This document shows positions 48,191 through 57,065 of a stretch of 64,000 nucleotides of DNA, piece by piece (the stretch's first letter is position 1; the number at the start of each line of letters is the position of its first letter). A program made the translations under genes and the position numbers. The notes beneath the pieces are model-generated. The model saw nothing but the letters and a program-made list of their open reading frames with translations, was not told where the DNA came from and did no database searches. The stretch is from NCBI RefSeq assembly GCF_000427445.1, contig NZ_KE386496.1, forward strand, positions 186,001-250,000, given 5' to 3'. The stretch comes from Methylocapsa acidiphila B2. GTDB taxonomy: Bacteria; Pseudomonadota; Alphaproteobacteria; Rhizobiales; Beijerinckiaceae.

Positions 48191-49105
48191 ATGCTGAAAA
48201 GCGGACCTGAACGGCTTCTCGACGCCGCGGGCGTATCGGTGGACCGCATGCCGATGTTGCATGTGATCTTCGATCGGATGGCGGCCCATTGCTCGGAAAA
48301 CTTGCGGCAGTTGTCGGCTGCTCCAGCGTTTTTTTCTGTTGATTCGATCGGCACGACGCGCATTGGCGACGCGCTCGACGCATCGGAAGGCAGCGTCATT
48401 ATCGGAATATTCAACGTTCAGGCTTGGGACGCACGGATACTCATAGGACTGGGTCATAATTTCATCTTCGCATTGGCCGAAGCCTTGTTTGGAGGCGACG
48501 GCGGCGAAGCGCCGGGAGGCGACAAGCGTCCATTATCCAACCTTGAAATTCGTCTTGCTCAAAAGACGTTCGAGCTGCTCGGAAGCGCGCTCGAAAGCGC
48601 GTTTGCGACGGTCTACGCGGCGCAATTCAAATTGGAGCGCGTCGAAACCCGGCTCGATTTCGCGGTTATCGCGCCGAGAAATACCTTTGGCGTGAATGCA
48701 ACGATCAAGTTGCGGGTTTTGGGCCGCAGCAGCGGAATGTTCGTTCTCATTCCCCAGACGGCCTTGAATTCCGTCCGCCCACATCTGGGCCGAGATCTGT
48801 CGAACGATATGTCGGTCCGAGACCCCCGATGGACTAAGCAGATCACCAATGAAATCGGTCGCACGGAGGTCATCGTCCGCGGCGTCCTCCAGGAGCGTCA
48901 TTTTGTCTTGGGAGACATCGCCTCGCTCCAAATCGGCCATGTCTTCGCCCTCCAAGCCACGACGAAAACGCGCGTAAAGCTAGAGTGCAATGCGCAACCG
49001 CTCTTTTGGTGCAGCCTCGGTCAGGCGGACGGCGTCTATGTGCTTCGCGTTGATGATTTCGTGAACCAGGAACAGCAATTCATCGACGATATGATTCAAA
49101 ATTGA
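48191..49105 (+). CDS. fliM: Flagellar motor switch protein FliM
   Basis: C-ring switch protein that binds phospho-CheY and FliG. The 304-residue protein has the FliM middle domain (IGIFNVQAWDARILIGLGHN, then ALAEALFGGDGGEAPGG) and a C-terminal SPOA domain (EVIVRGVLQERHFVLGDIAS). The N-terminal CheY-binding peptide of enterobacterial FliM is not obvious, and the protein is shorter than the usual 330-340 residues. GAGGAA precedes the ATG. It follows motA by 32 bases. Confidence 0.88.
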   Translation: MLKSGPERLLDAAGVSVDRMPMLHVIFDRMAAHCSENLRQLSAAPAFFSVDSIGTTRIGDALDASEGSVIIGIFNVQAWDARILIGLGHNFIFALAEALFGGDGGEAPGGDKRPLSNLEIRLAQKTFELLGSALESAFATVYAAQFKLERVETRLDFAVIAPRNTFGVNATIKLRVLGRSSGMFVLIPQTALNSVRPHLGRDLSNDMSVRDPRWTKQITNEIGRTEVIVRGVLQERHFVLGDIASLQIGHVFALQATTKTRVKLECNAQPLFWCSLGQADGVYVLRVDDFVNQEQQFIDDMIQN

Positions 49106-49330
49106 AAAATATATGCGCCGGATCGCGTAAAATGTCGCTTCGGCGCGCTCACGGCGAGTCATGCGTTAAGATCTAATCTATGTTGTGTGGTCTGCTGCGC
49201 GGATGCGCCGTTTCGCGCCGCAAAAGTGAGCGTCGCGACGACGATCTAAAAGGAGGCGATCGCCGCGCATAAATCAAATAAGACAGACATCGACCAAAAT
49301 GTTCAACAATCGAATGGAGATAAATGAGCA

Positions 49331-49666
49331 ATGTCGGACCTAGACGACGCGCCGTTGCAACATGTCGAAGCTGGCGTCGACGAAATTCCTATTAAGGCTA
49401 CCAATCAGCAAAATCTCGATGTGATTCTTCGCATTCCGGTCGATGTTCAGGTCGTGCTCGGCTCGGCGACTATGCCTGTGTCGAACCTTTTAAAGCTCGG
49501 CCGGGGGGCTGTCGTTCCGCTCGATCATAGAGTCGGCGAACCGGTCGACGTCGTCGTGAATGGACGACTCATCGCGCGTGGGGAAATTGTCGTCGTCGAA
49601 GACGACAATTCGCGATTCGGCGTATCCCTGACGGAAATTGTCGGTCCAACCGGATCAATTGAATAA
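49331..49666 (+). CDS. fliN: Flagellar motor switch protein FliN
   Basis: Lower C-ring protein built of one SPOA domain. At 111 residues it has the core IPVDVQVVLGSATMPVSNLL, KLGRGAVVPLDHRVGEPVDV and VNGRLIARGEIVVVEDDNSR. GGAG lies 12 bases before the ATG. It is separated from fliM by an unusually long 225-base gap and its stop codon directly abuts the fliG start. Confidence 0.93.
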   Translation: MSDLDDAPLQHVEAGVDEIPIKATNQQNLDVILRIPVDVQVVLGSATMPVSNLLKLGRGAVVPLDHRVGEPVDVVVNGRLIARGEIVVVEDDNSRFGVSLTEIVGPTGSIE

Positions 49667-50704
49667 ATGACGATGGCTTCGATGACGATGAATGGCGGCG
49701 CAGGCGCGCGGTCGTTTAAGGGACCCGAGAAAGTCGCCGCGCTTCTGCTTGCGATGGGCAAGCCCCTCGCCGGTCGTCTCTTGAAGCATTTCGACGTCGA
49801 TGAACTCAAGCAGATCACGAGATCCGTAGCGGAGCTCGGAGTCGTGCCGGTTCCGACCATCGAGACGCTGGTCGAAGAGTTCGCCGGTCAGTTCATGAAC
49901 GGCGCCGATCTTCTTGGATCGCCGAACGAGGTTGAGCAATTGCTCGATGGCGTCCTGTCGCCGGAGCAGATTGCGGACGTCATGTCCGACGTGACCGGAA
50001 ATTCAAATCAGGCGATGTGGGAAAGGCTTTCCAATGTCCCGGAGTCGATCTTCAGCGGCTACTTACAGAAAGAACATCCACAAACGGCGGCGTTCATCCT
50101 GTCCAAAGTCAGCCCGGTCTGCGCGGCGAAAGTCATGGGGCTGTTTTCGAGGGATCTTCGGAATGAAATGATGCGGCGAATGCTGAGCATAGCGCCTGTC
50201 ACAGAGGCGGCGGTACGAATTATCCAACGGCAACTGCAGGAGGACTTGTTATCTAATCTTTCACGTCAGAGCGGGAGCGAGCAAAATGTGAGGATAGCAA
50301 ACATTATCAATAAGCTTGACCGCGATCAAATGGAGGACGTGATGCAGAGTCTCGCCGTGGCGCGGCCCAAAGCCGTCGAAGTGCTACGTGGCCTCATGTT
50401 CACTTTCGACGACATCATTAAGTTGCAGCCGAAAGCGCGCAGCGTGCTCTTTGATAAAATTCCAACTGAGCTCGTGGTTCTGGCGTTGAAAGGGACAGAT
50501 GCGGCGTTCAGAGACGCTATTTTGTCATCCCTCGCGACTCGGGCGAGACGCATCGTCGACAGTGAATTGGCAAATGGAGGGCCGGCGCTTCAGCGAGACG
50601 TCTTGAAGGCGCGCAGGATGATCGCCGATACCGCTCTTGAATTATCGAGCAACGGCGAAATTGAATTGAGTTCGTCGGAGGACGAGGACGAAATTTACGA
50701 ATAG
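49667..50704 (+). CDS. fliG: Flagellar motor switch protein FliG
   Basis: Upper C-ring torque-generating protein that links the MS ring to the stator. The 345-residue protein has the N-terminal domain (KVAALLLAMGKPLAGRLLKH), the armadillo middle domain with the EHPQTAAFILSKV motif (EHPQT variant of EHPQ), and the C-terminal domain with LMFTFDDIIKLQPKARSVLF. The charged C-terminal helix contains the residues that meet MotA. It starts with no spacing after the fliN stop. Confidence 0.94.
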   Translation: MTMASMTMNGGAGARSFKGPEKVAALLLAMGKPLAGRLLKHFDVDELKQITRSVAELGVVPVPTIETLVEEFAGQFMNGADLLGSPNEVEQLLDGVLSPEQIADVMSDVTGNSNQAMWERLSNVPESIFSGYLQKEHPQTAAFILSKVSPVCAAKVMGLFSRDLRNEMMRRMLSIAPVTEAAVRIIQRQLQEDLLSNLSRQSGSEQNVRIANIINKLDRDQMEDVMQSLAVARPKAVEVLRGLMFTFDDIIKLQPKARSVLFDKIPTELVVLALKGTDAAFRDAILSSLATRARRIVDSELANGGPALQRDVLKARRMIADTALELSSNGEIELSSSEDEDEIYE

Positions 50705-50718
50705 AAGCTGGCGGGTCA

Positions 50719-51804
50719 ATGTCAGAACAAGAAGACAAGGAAAGCAAGACAGAGGATCCGACCGAAGGCAAGATCCGCAACGAAATGGAACGGGGCAATC
50801 GCCCGTTCTCGCGCGAAGCGGCGACATTTGCTTCATTTGTCGGAATGTTGATCATAGCGTCCTTTCTAATTAGAGACGCCGGGCGCTCGGTCACCATCAC
50901 GCTTGAGCGATTGCTTGCGGCGGTTGACGATATTCACATCGGCAACGGCTATGACGCGGTTGCTTTGGCGGGCGTTATCGCCCGCAGCATATTCAATTCG
51001 CTCATTCCTTTGTTCGCCGTTTTTGTTCTGGTGGGCCTGTCGGCCTCTTTCATCCAAAATCCACCGAGCATTTCGTTCGAGCGCATCAAGCCTGACTTAC
51101 AACGGATATCATTGGTAAACGGTTGGAGCCGTATATTCGGAGCTCGCGGTCAGGTCGAGTTTCTCAAGGGCGCTTGCAAGATGCTTTTCATGGGCGTCGT
51201 CGTCGCCATATTTTTCCGTTCCGAGTTGGATGTGCTGGTGAACGCCATGGCGATCCAGCCGGAGACGATTCCCGAGTTGATTCTGACGACGGCCACGCGG
51301 CTGCTATCAATTGTCTGCATTCTCATGGCGTTGCTGCTTGTTGCGGATCTTCTCTGGGTCCGCAGACAATGGTTCAGCGACTTGCGTATGAGCAAGCAGG
51401 AAATTAAGGATGAATTGAAGCGCAACGAAGGAGATCCGATACGAAAGGCCAGATTGCGTTCGCTTGCGCTGGACCGCCTACGCAAGAGCATGATTGCGGC
51501 GGTGCCGAAGGCGACGGTGGTGATTGCTAATCCGACCCATTATGCGATCGCGCTTCGATATGTGAAGGAAGAGGGCGGCGCGCCCGTCGTGCTGTCGAAA
51601 GGGCAGGACTTTATTGCACTGAAGATTAAGGAGATCGCAGCTCAACATTCCATTCCGATTATTGAGGACAAGGCTCTTGCTCGGGCGATGTATGAGCGCG
51701 TGGAGATCGATCAAGCGATCCCGGTCGAGTTTTATCGAGCCATAGCCGAGGTGATCCACCTTCTCTACGCGAAGGGAGGCAAAAGGACGGCGGTGGCAAA
51801 TTAG
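50719..51804 (+). CDS. flhB: Flagellar export apparatus protein FlhB
   Basis: Switches the export gate from hook to filament substrates. The 361-residue protein begins MSEQEDKESKTEDPTEGKIR, followed by four membrane helices (about 33-55, 90-112, 145-165, 190-212) and a cytoplasmic domain with the self-cleavage motif NPTH (Asn271-His274) in VIANPTHYAIALRY. It is the last gene of the block, 14 bases after fliG. The fliP/Q/R and flhA partners are not in the window. Confidence 0.95.
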   Translation: MSEQEDKESKTEDPTEGKIRNEMERGNRPFSREAATFASFVGMLIIASFLIRDAGRSVTITLERLLAAVDDIHIGNGYDAVALAGVIARSIFNSLIPLFAVFVLVGLSASFIQNPPSISFERIKPDLQRISLVNGWSRIFGARGQVEFLKGACKMLFMGVVVAIFFRSELDVLVNAMAIQPETIPELILTTATRLLSIVCILMALLLVADLLWVRRQWFSDLRMSKQEIKDELKRNEGDPIRKARLRSLALDRLRKSMIAAVPKATVVIANPTHYAIALRYVKEEGGAPVVLSKGQDFIALKIKEIAAQHSIPIIEDKALARAMYERVEIDQAIPVEFYRAIAEVIHLLYAKGGKRTAVAN

Positions 51805-51954
51805 GAGGCGACGCCGGATATGGCGTCGGGAGGCGCCTTAGATCGACAGAAGGCGTCCGTAGTGACGTCGGTAAGGTCCTTCGAGACATCGCATCATCTT
51901 AAGTAATTGCGGAGCGACGAATACGATACGGCTCCTTGGCTCCAAGCAGCGTGG

Positions 51955-53478
51955 TCAATGTGGCGGCATCCAGATCCAAAGCGGCGGCGGCCCGGCGAAT
52001 CGAACATCTTTCGTGATTGTAGCGTCGTCGAGATTGTCTGGCTTGAGGTAAATGAAATAATTGTCGTTTCGCTGGAATAGTTCTTTTTGAGGCCTGCTCT
52101 CGGGGCTAATCAACATGCTGTTTGTGAATCGCACATGCATATAATGCGGCAGCAATTGAGCGTATTTGTCGATTTTGGCGTTGAGATCGAAGTGGTAAGA
52201 TTGTCTTCCAACCACTTTGAGAACCGCCGCCGTGGCTTTATCGATCGGCGTCAGGGGCATTTCTCGCCATTCTGATCCGACCTGAATGAAAGCCTGCACG
52301 CTTGGCTCGAGCACGTAGAGGGGCTTGTCGCCGGAAGTGTTCTCTAGATAGATCGTAACATCGTAATGATTGTCGCCTAGCTGCGAAATCGATTCAATTT
52401 CGCTTTTCAACGTCGACGTCGCGAGATCTTCGAGGGCGGAAAGACGGTCTTGCTCCAGAGCGATTTTATAGTGCTGATATCGCAGGACGCTATAATTTCC
52501 GAGCAACGCGAGCGTGAAAATTGCGGCGGCAATCCCGAGCGCGCGGCCGGCGGCCGCTGGGAGAAGGCCGCCAAGCTGGCGGAGTTCCCGGGCGCCATTT
52601 GTCCGCGAGGCGTGCGTGCTTTCCGACTGAAAGGCCTTGTTTCCTCGAGAGGAAATGGAGATCTGCGCAGGTTTGAATAGTTCGGCGTTTTCTCGGCGAT
52701 CAGAGCCAAGCGATCCGACTGGCGTCTGTTTCAGCGTCGAGTAGGCGGCGGCGACTGGCGGAGGGGATAGCGACAGCGTGCTCGGCTGGTGCGGCGCCAA
52801 AGGTGCAGTTGGCGCATAGAGCATGCCGTGCTTCATGTGATACATGCGGTCGGCGCGCTTTGCGAGTTCCAGATTATGCGTGACGATGATCATGCCACAG
52901 GGGGTCTCGCGGCGCAGTTCCTCCAAAAGCGTGATGATGTCGTCTTCGGTGTCCTCGTCGAGATCGCTTGTGGGCTCATCGGCAAAGAGGAGGCGCGGAG
53001 CATTGATCAGCGCGCGCGCGATTGCCACTCGTCTCTGTTCGCCGCCCGACATCTCGCCAGGATAGGCCGACATGCGCTCCGACAGGCCCACCCTCTCGAG
53101 GAGCGCCTGGGCGCGCGCATAAGCGTCTTCGGCCGCCATGCTGGCGCCGAGCAAAGCGGGCAAGGCGACATTGTCAATCGCTCGCAGGTTCGGGAGCAGA
53201 CTGAAGAATTGAAAGACGAATCCCATGCTCCGGCAGCGGATGTCGGCGATGGTCCTCTCAGGCGACGCCCAGAGATCTTGGTCATCCAGCAGCACCTGCC
53301 CTTCGGTCGGTTTCGCGAGGGCGCCGATCATCGCGAGAAGCGTCGATTTTCCTGAGCCGGAGGGGCCCACAATCGAGACGAATTCTCGCTCGCCGAGGGT
53401 GAGACTGGCCTGGCGCACGACTTCGCATTTGGCTCCATCGCCATAGCGCTTGCAAAGCCCTACGGCGCGCAAGATCAT
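51955..53478 (-). CDS. ABC transporter ATPase fused to a membrane-anchored periplasmic domain
   Basis: 507 residues. Residues 1-230 are a LolD/MacB-type ATPase: Walker A GPSGSGKST, Q-loop GFVFQFFSLLPN, signature MSGGEQRR, Walker B LLFADEPTSDLD. After a 90-residue low-complexity linker comes one transmembrane helix at about 325-345 (ALGIAAAIFTLALLGNYSVL). A soluble domain of about 160 residues follows (HYDVTIYLENTSGDKPLYVL and on), which topology puts in the periplasm. Such a fusion is rare. Its start overlaps the permease stop (ATGA at 53475-53478), so translation is coupled. Together with the permease and the propeller it forms one transcription unit; the cargo is unknown. Confidence 0.85.
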   Translation of the reverse strand: MILRAVGLCKRYGDGAKCEVVRQASLTLGEREFVSIVGPSGSGKSTLLAMIGALAKPTEGQVLLDDQDLWASPERTIADIRCRSMGFVFQFFSLLPNLRAIDNVALPALLGASMAAEDAYARAQALLERVGLSERMSAYPGEMSGGEQRRVAIARALINAPRLLFADEPTSDLDEDTEDDIITLLEELRRETPCGMIIVTHNLELAKRADRMYHMKHGMLYAPTAPLAPHQPSTLSLSPPPVAAAYSTLKQTPVGSLGSDRRENAELFKPAQISISSRGNKAFQSESTHASRTNGARELRQLGGLLPAAAGRALGIAAAIFTLALLGNYSVLRYQHYKIALEQDRLSALEDLATSTLKSEIESISQLGDNHYDVTIYLENTSGDKPLYVLEPSVQAFIQVGSEWREMPLTPIDKATAAVLKVVGRQSYHFDLNAKIDKYAQLLPHYMHVRFTNSMLISPESRPQKELFQRNDNYFIYLKPDNLDDATITKDVRFAGPPPLWIWMPPH

Positions 53479-54719
53479 TGTGCGTTCTCGGATTGAATCA
53501 TGGCGTAGGGCTCCGCATGGCGGGTGCGCCAAGCGGGGAAGAAAGCGCCGGCGACGCCGATCGCCACGGCGATTGCGGCCGAGGCGGCGGCGGCGGCCAA
53601 AATCGCCGAAGTCGGCGGCCAGCCGAACGGGACGCCGAGCGAGATGAAATAGAAGCCGAGAGACCGTGCGAAGGCGAAGATAAGCGATAGGCCGAAGGCG
53701 AGGCCGACGAGGCCGCCCAGTCCGACGATCAGGCCGGCCTCGGTCAGGATGACGCTCGTGATCTGCTCCGGCCGAGCGCCCATCGCCCGCAGAAGGCCAA
53801 TCTCCCGGTAGCGCTCCTGTACGATCGCCGAGAACAAGAGCGAGACAAGGAACAGCAAAGCGACAAGCAATAGGCCGGCGAAGATGGCGACGCCCCAGGA
53901 CAGGCTGGCCAACGCCTGCCTCGCCGCCGTAAACACGGGGTTTCCCGCGACGATTTTGAGTCCCGGGATTTGGCCTATGGCGAATCGCGCCTGTTCGGCG
54001 GAGGCTCCGGCGGTGAGTTGAATTAGAAAGGCTGACGCTCTGTCCGGCCTAAGATCGGGCAGACAGGCTGAGGGCGCGCCGCCGCCGCGGGGTCGATAGA
54101 GTTTGCGTGAGGCGGCCATCGCATCGGCGAGGCGGGCGAAGCTCAGGAAATAGGATTCATCGAAGGGGCCGACGCCGGTCTTCCCTAATCGCGCCGCAAT
54201 GATGAAAGTGAGCCCGCAGATCGTGGCGGCCTCGCCGGGTTTGGTCGGAACTCGATCGCCGACGAAAAGATCGTTCGAGGATTCCGCCCGATCGCGTTCC
54301 GCAAGCCATGGCTGGACGGTGAAATCCGTGGCCGGGTCATAAGCGATGAGATTGACCGCCCGCCCCTCGATTTCGGCGCGAACGATCCTCTGAGCCGCGA
54401 CTTTTCCAATTCCGGGCAGATGTCGCAACGTTTCGCCAAGGGCAGCATCGAGGTCTTGATCGGTCGGCTGAACGGTCAGCAAGCTGCTCGTGATGTTGAC
54501 GAGCGTTGCAGATGGAACGACGACGAGATCCGCGCCCATACGGGAAAAGGTCGTTGCGACGCCTTCGCGCAAGGCCGAGCCTATAACATAGGCGGAAAAG
54601 CCGGCGCCAACCGAAATCATCGCCGCGAGCCCCAAGAAAAGGCTTCTCAGGCGCCGGCGGCCGACGTTTTGAGCCGCGAGCCGCAGCAGCAAGAAAAGGC
54701 CTCGGCGGTTCAACGCCAT
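53475..54719 (-). CDS. FtsX/MacB-type ABC transporter permease
   Basis: 414 residues in the FtsX-like topology: one N-terminal helix (about 25-45), a large periplasmic domain, then three C-terminal helices (about 285-310, 335-360, 375-400) with ERYREIGLLRAMGARPEQIT between, the coupling motif of LolE/MacB/FtsX permeases. These transporters act as mechanotransmitters rather than classic importers. The start is taken at an ATG behind GGGGA; in-frame ATGs 7 and 10 codons upstream are possible. It lies 76 bases after the propeller gene and overlaps the ATPase start. Confidence 0.85.
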   Translation of the reverse strand: MALNRRGLFLLLRLAAQNVGRRRLRSLFLGLAAMISVGAGFSAYVIGSALREGVATTFSRMGADLVVVPSATLVNITSSLLTVQPTDQDLDAALGETLRHLPGIGKVAAQRIVRAEIEGRAVNLIAYDPATDFTVQPWLAERDRAESSNDLFVGDRVPTKPGEAATICGLTFIIAARLGKTGVGPFDESYFLSFARLADAMAASRKLYRPRGGGAPSACLPDLRPDRASAFLIQLTAGASAEQARFAIGQIPGLKIVAGNPVFTAARQALASLSWGVAIFAGLLLVALLFLVSLLFSAIVQERYREIGLLRAMGARPEQITSVILTEAGLIVGLGGLVGLAFGLSLIFAFARSLGFYFISLGVPFGWPPTSAILAAAAASAAIAVAIGVAGAFFPAWRTRHAEPYAMIQSENAQ

Positions 54720-54795
54720 CGAATCCCCGAATACGAACATGTGGCGCATTCGCCGCCGGGCTCGAACGAGTCTTTTGATTCGGCGGTCATTGGAC

Positions 54796-56475
54796 TCAGA
54801 CCGTGGTGCAACGGCTATGGATCAGCTCTTGATTGTTGCGGGGCACGATCACGCAATCATGATGTCCGCCGAAATTGGGCATGTAGCCCACCGGCTCCAA
54901 CGTGTCCTGAGTGAAGACGAAGGTGCCGCCTTCCAACCTCTGGAAGCCGCTAAAGATCTGGAGAACATATTTCCCGTCGTAGGTGACATGCATGGTCTGG
55001 CAATCGACCCCGACGTTTTCAAAGCGCTTGATCGTCGACCAGGTGTTGGTGTCGACGACGACGATCGCGCTTTTCGCCGGCTTTTGATGCAGCTCGGACA
55101 CGAACATTTTCGACCCGTCCATCGAGTATGTAATGTGGAACGGGCTCGGCGTCGCTCCGACCCAATGCGAATCCTTGAAATTCAGAATGCGGGTCCATTT
55201 GCGAGGATCCCGGTCGAGGCAGTTGAAAATGCCCATGCTGTTTTGCCGGGTGTTGTTGGTCATCGCGAACCATTTGCCATTGGGGCCAAAGCCGCATTCG
55301 TGGCCAGAACTGACCACCGTGTCGAGCCTGATCTCCCAAATGCCGTCGGCGATTTTCTTGACCGGGATATTCTCCTTCGAGGTTCCCTCGGGTGATGAAA
55401 TGCAGGCGACCGGCTCCATCGTGGTGCGATCGATCACGACGCCGACGGCGAACATGCGCAGCGTGACGAGCGACACGGGATGGATTGGATGATGCACGCA
55501 ATTGTCCGAGCCGGTCAGGCTGCGGACCGCATCGCCGGGAAGCTGCCCCGTGTAGGCGAGATATTCGCCCATAGGAACCATTTCCCAGTCGAGCTTATTG
55601 CCTTTCGTGCCGCGATAATCATAAAGCCCGGTCTCGGGCGCCATGACGAGTTGCGTGATGCGGACTGTCCCGCCCTTGAACCAATTGTCGGCGAGGGCGC
55701 CATTAGGCTCATCGCCGATCCAATCGAAGCGAAATGCAGCCAGCACCTTGGTCTTTTGGATGCCTGTGGCGCGGGAAAAAAATGCGACAATATCTTTCTG
55801 GCCGTCCGAAACGGAGAAGCCGGAGGCGTCGGGAAAGATGACGGTGTGAACCCCAAGTCCGATCCCCGTCGTCTCCGCGATATTCTCCAAAAGGTTCATC
55901 TGTTGGCCGTCGAAGCCGACGCGATAAATTTGATTGCCCTGGCCCCAAAGCGGATCGAGCATTCCATGCTCGCGCAATTGGCTCGGAATTCCATAAATCA
56001 GGGCGTTCTGGCCGCCTTGGGTCGAATTGATGAATTCGAATCCCTTGCGCGGCTCCGCCGAGGGGAAGGCCGCGAGATGATGCGCGATCGGGCAGCTGTC
56101 GCCATAATTCCAATATTCGATCCAGGCCATGGTTTTGCCGCTGGCGAGATCTTGCAATTGTGCGCCGCCGCCGAGCTTGGTGGGCGTCAGCCAAAGGTAG
56201 TCGCCGAGCGCATTGAAGCGAGGGGTCTCGCTCTGGGCTGTCGGTTGCGCGGAGGGGGCGCCAGCCGGCTCGCCGAAGAGACGCGACCAGAAGCCCTCGG
56301 CCCGCGCCCCTCCGCCGCCAAGAATTGCGCCGATGACGCCGCCGCCCGCGCCCTGCAGGATCTTTCTGCGATCGAGGGCGCCATGCCGGTTGAAGAGTTG
56401 CAGAGAAGCGGGCGCTGCAATTGTCCGAATCGTGGACCCTTCTTTTTTTGATGCGGACGAATCGCTCGGCGTCAT
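54796..56475 (-). CDS. Tat-exported NosZ-like beta-propeller without CuA domain
   Basis: 559 residues. A Tat signal (DRRKILQGAGGG at 35-46) precedes a beta-propeller resembling the N-terminal part of nitrous oxide reductase. Possible counterparts of the seven CuZ histidines are His132-His133 (PIAHHLAAF), His210 (GLGVHTVI), His392 (SGHECGFG), His447 (SPFHITYS), His496 (TMHVTYD) and His539 (GHHDCVIV). The spacing 392 to 447 equals the 55 of NosZ, and GHHDCVIVPRNN matches the NosZ EPHDC block. An extra DNCVHHPIHP lies at 324-333. The C-terminal CuA domain of NosZ is missing; the protein ends 20 residues after that His. Family membership is inferred from motifs, not a search; function is unknown. 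GGAAG precedes the ATG. Confidence 0.7.
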   Translation of the reverse strand: MTPSDSSASKKEGSTIRTIAAPASLQLFNRHGALDRRKILQGAGGGVIGAILGGGGARAEGFWSRLFGEPAGAPSAQPTAQSETPRFNALGDYLWLTPTKLGGGAQLQDLASGKTMAWIEYWNYGDSCPIAHHLAAFPSAEPRKGFEFINSTQGGQNALIYGIPSQLREHGMLDPLWGQGNQIYRVGFDGQQMNLLENIAETTGIGLGVHTVIFPDASGFSVSDGQKDIVAFFSRATGIQKTKVLAAFRFDWIGDEPNGALADNWFKGGTVRITQLVMAPETGLYDYRGTKGNKLDWEMVPMGEYLAYTGQLPGDAVRSLTGSDNCVHHPIHPVSLVTLRMFAVGVVIDRTTMEPVACISSPEGTSKENIPVKKIADGIWEIRLDTVVSSGHECGFGPNGKWFAMTNNTRQNSMGIFNCLDRDPRKWTRILNFKDSHWVGATPSPFHITYSMDGSKMFVSELHQKPAKSAIVVVDTNTWSTIKRFENVGVDCQTMHVTYDGKYVLQIFSGFQRLEGGTFVFTQDTLEPVGYMPNFGGHHDCVIVPRNNQELIHSRCTTV

Positions 56476-57012
56476 GGTTGCTTCCTATCGGCTTTGAGAT
56501 GTCGGTCTCGAGGCGTGAGCCCCAGAAAATCGAGAGGGATCGAGTAAGCGGCGGCGCAGGCCGCGCCTCCTGATCCAGAAAATCTTAGGCCGATCTATGC
56601 ACTCAACAATGATTTTTTACGACTGACGAAAACATTTCAGAATTTTTTCTTTAAGCGCGATGGTCAAGTCTCACCGCTTCGGGCGCACCGACAATCGAGA
56701 GATAAAAATATGGAGGGCCGCGATCTTCGGGGAGGTGCAAAAGGCGTTTGGCTGCGCGTCCGAGAAAAGGCCGCGCTCGGACGTCCGTCCGCGTCCCGCG
56801 CTCTGTGACTTTTCGCGCCGGAGAAGAGAAATGGCCCGAGAGAAAGGGATGTACCCTTCCGTCCGCGGCGAAAGGATGGATGGTGAGGGCTGGCGGCCAT
56901 CGGCAGGGCGGAGCGCCCTTCACCTGCGCCGGGTCGTCCGGTCCAGATGACCCAAACGACAAAGAGGCTGCTCTCGCGAGTTCATTCCAATCAACTGATT
57001 GTCGATAATTTC
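56476..57012. other. Intergenic, promoter region of the propeller operon
   Basis: About 540 bases. The stretch 56600-56655 is AT-rich and probably contains the promoter of the NosZ-like gene. The remainder is GC-rich, with frames lacking ribosome sites. Nothing else was recognised. Confidence 0.5.
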
Positions 57013-57040
57013 TGGAGCGGGCGAAAGGATTCGAACCGTT
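57013..57040 (-). repeat. 3' fragment of a tRNA-Gly gene, possible attachment-site scar
   Basis: On the minus strand the sequence ends TTCGCCCGCTCCA: acceptor strand CGCCCGC, discriminator T and encoded CCA, preceded by a T-arm with loop TTCGAAT. This is the 3' end expected of tRNA-Gly(GCC), whose acceptor is GCGGGCG/CGCCCGC. The D-arm, anticodon arm and 5' acceptor strand are absent, and one T-stem pair is mismatched. It lies 25 bases beyond the HAD gene stop. Such fragments typically result from integration at a tRNA 3' end. Confidence 0.6.
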
Positions 57041-57065
57041 CCCGCCGCCGATCCGACAAGAGCGC

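Noticed and set aside
56660-56950. A 96-residue forward frame between the propeller gene and the tRNA fragment
   Set aside because: It is arginine-rich without ribosome site or motif, like chance frames in GC-rich spacer.
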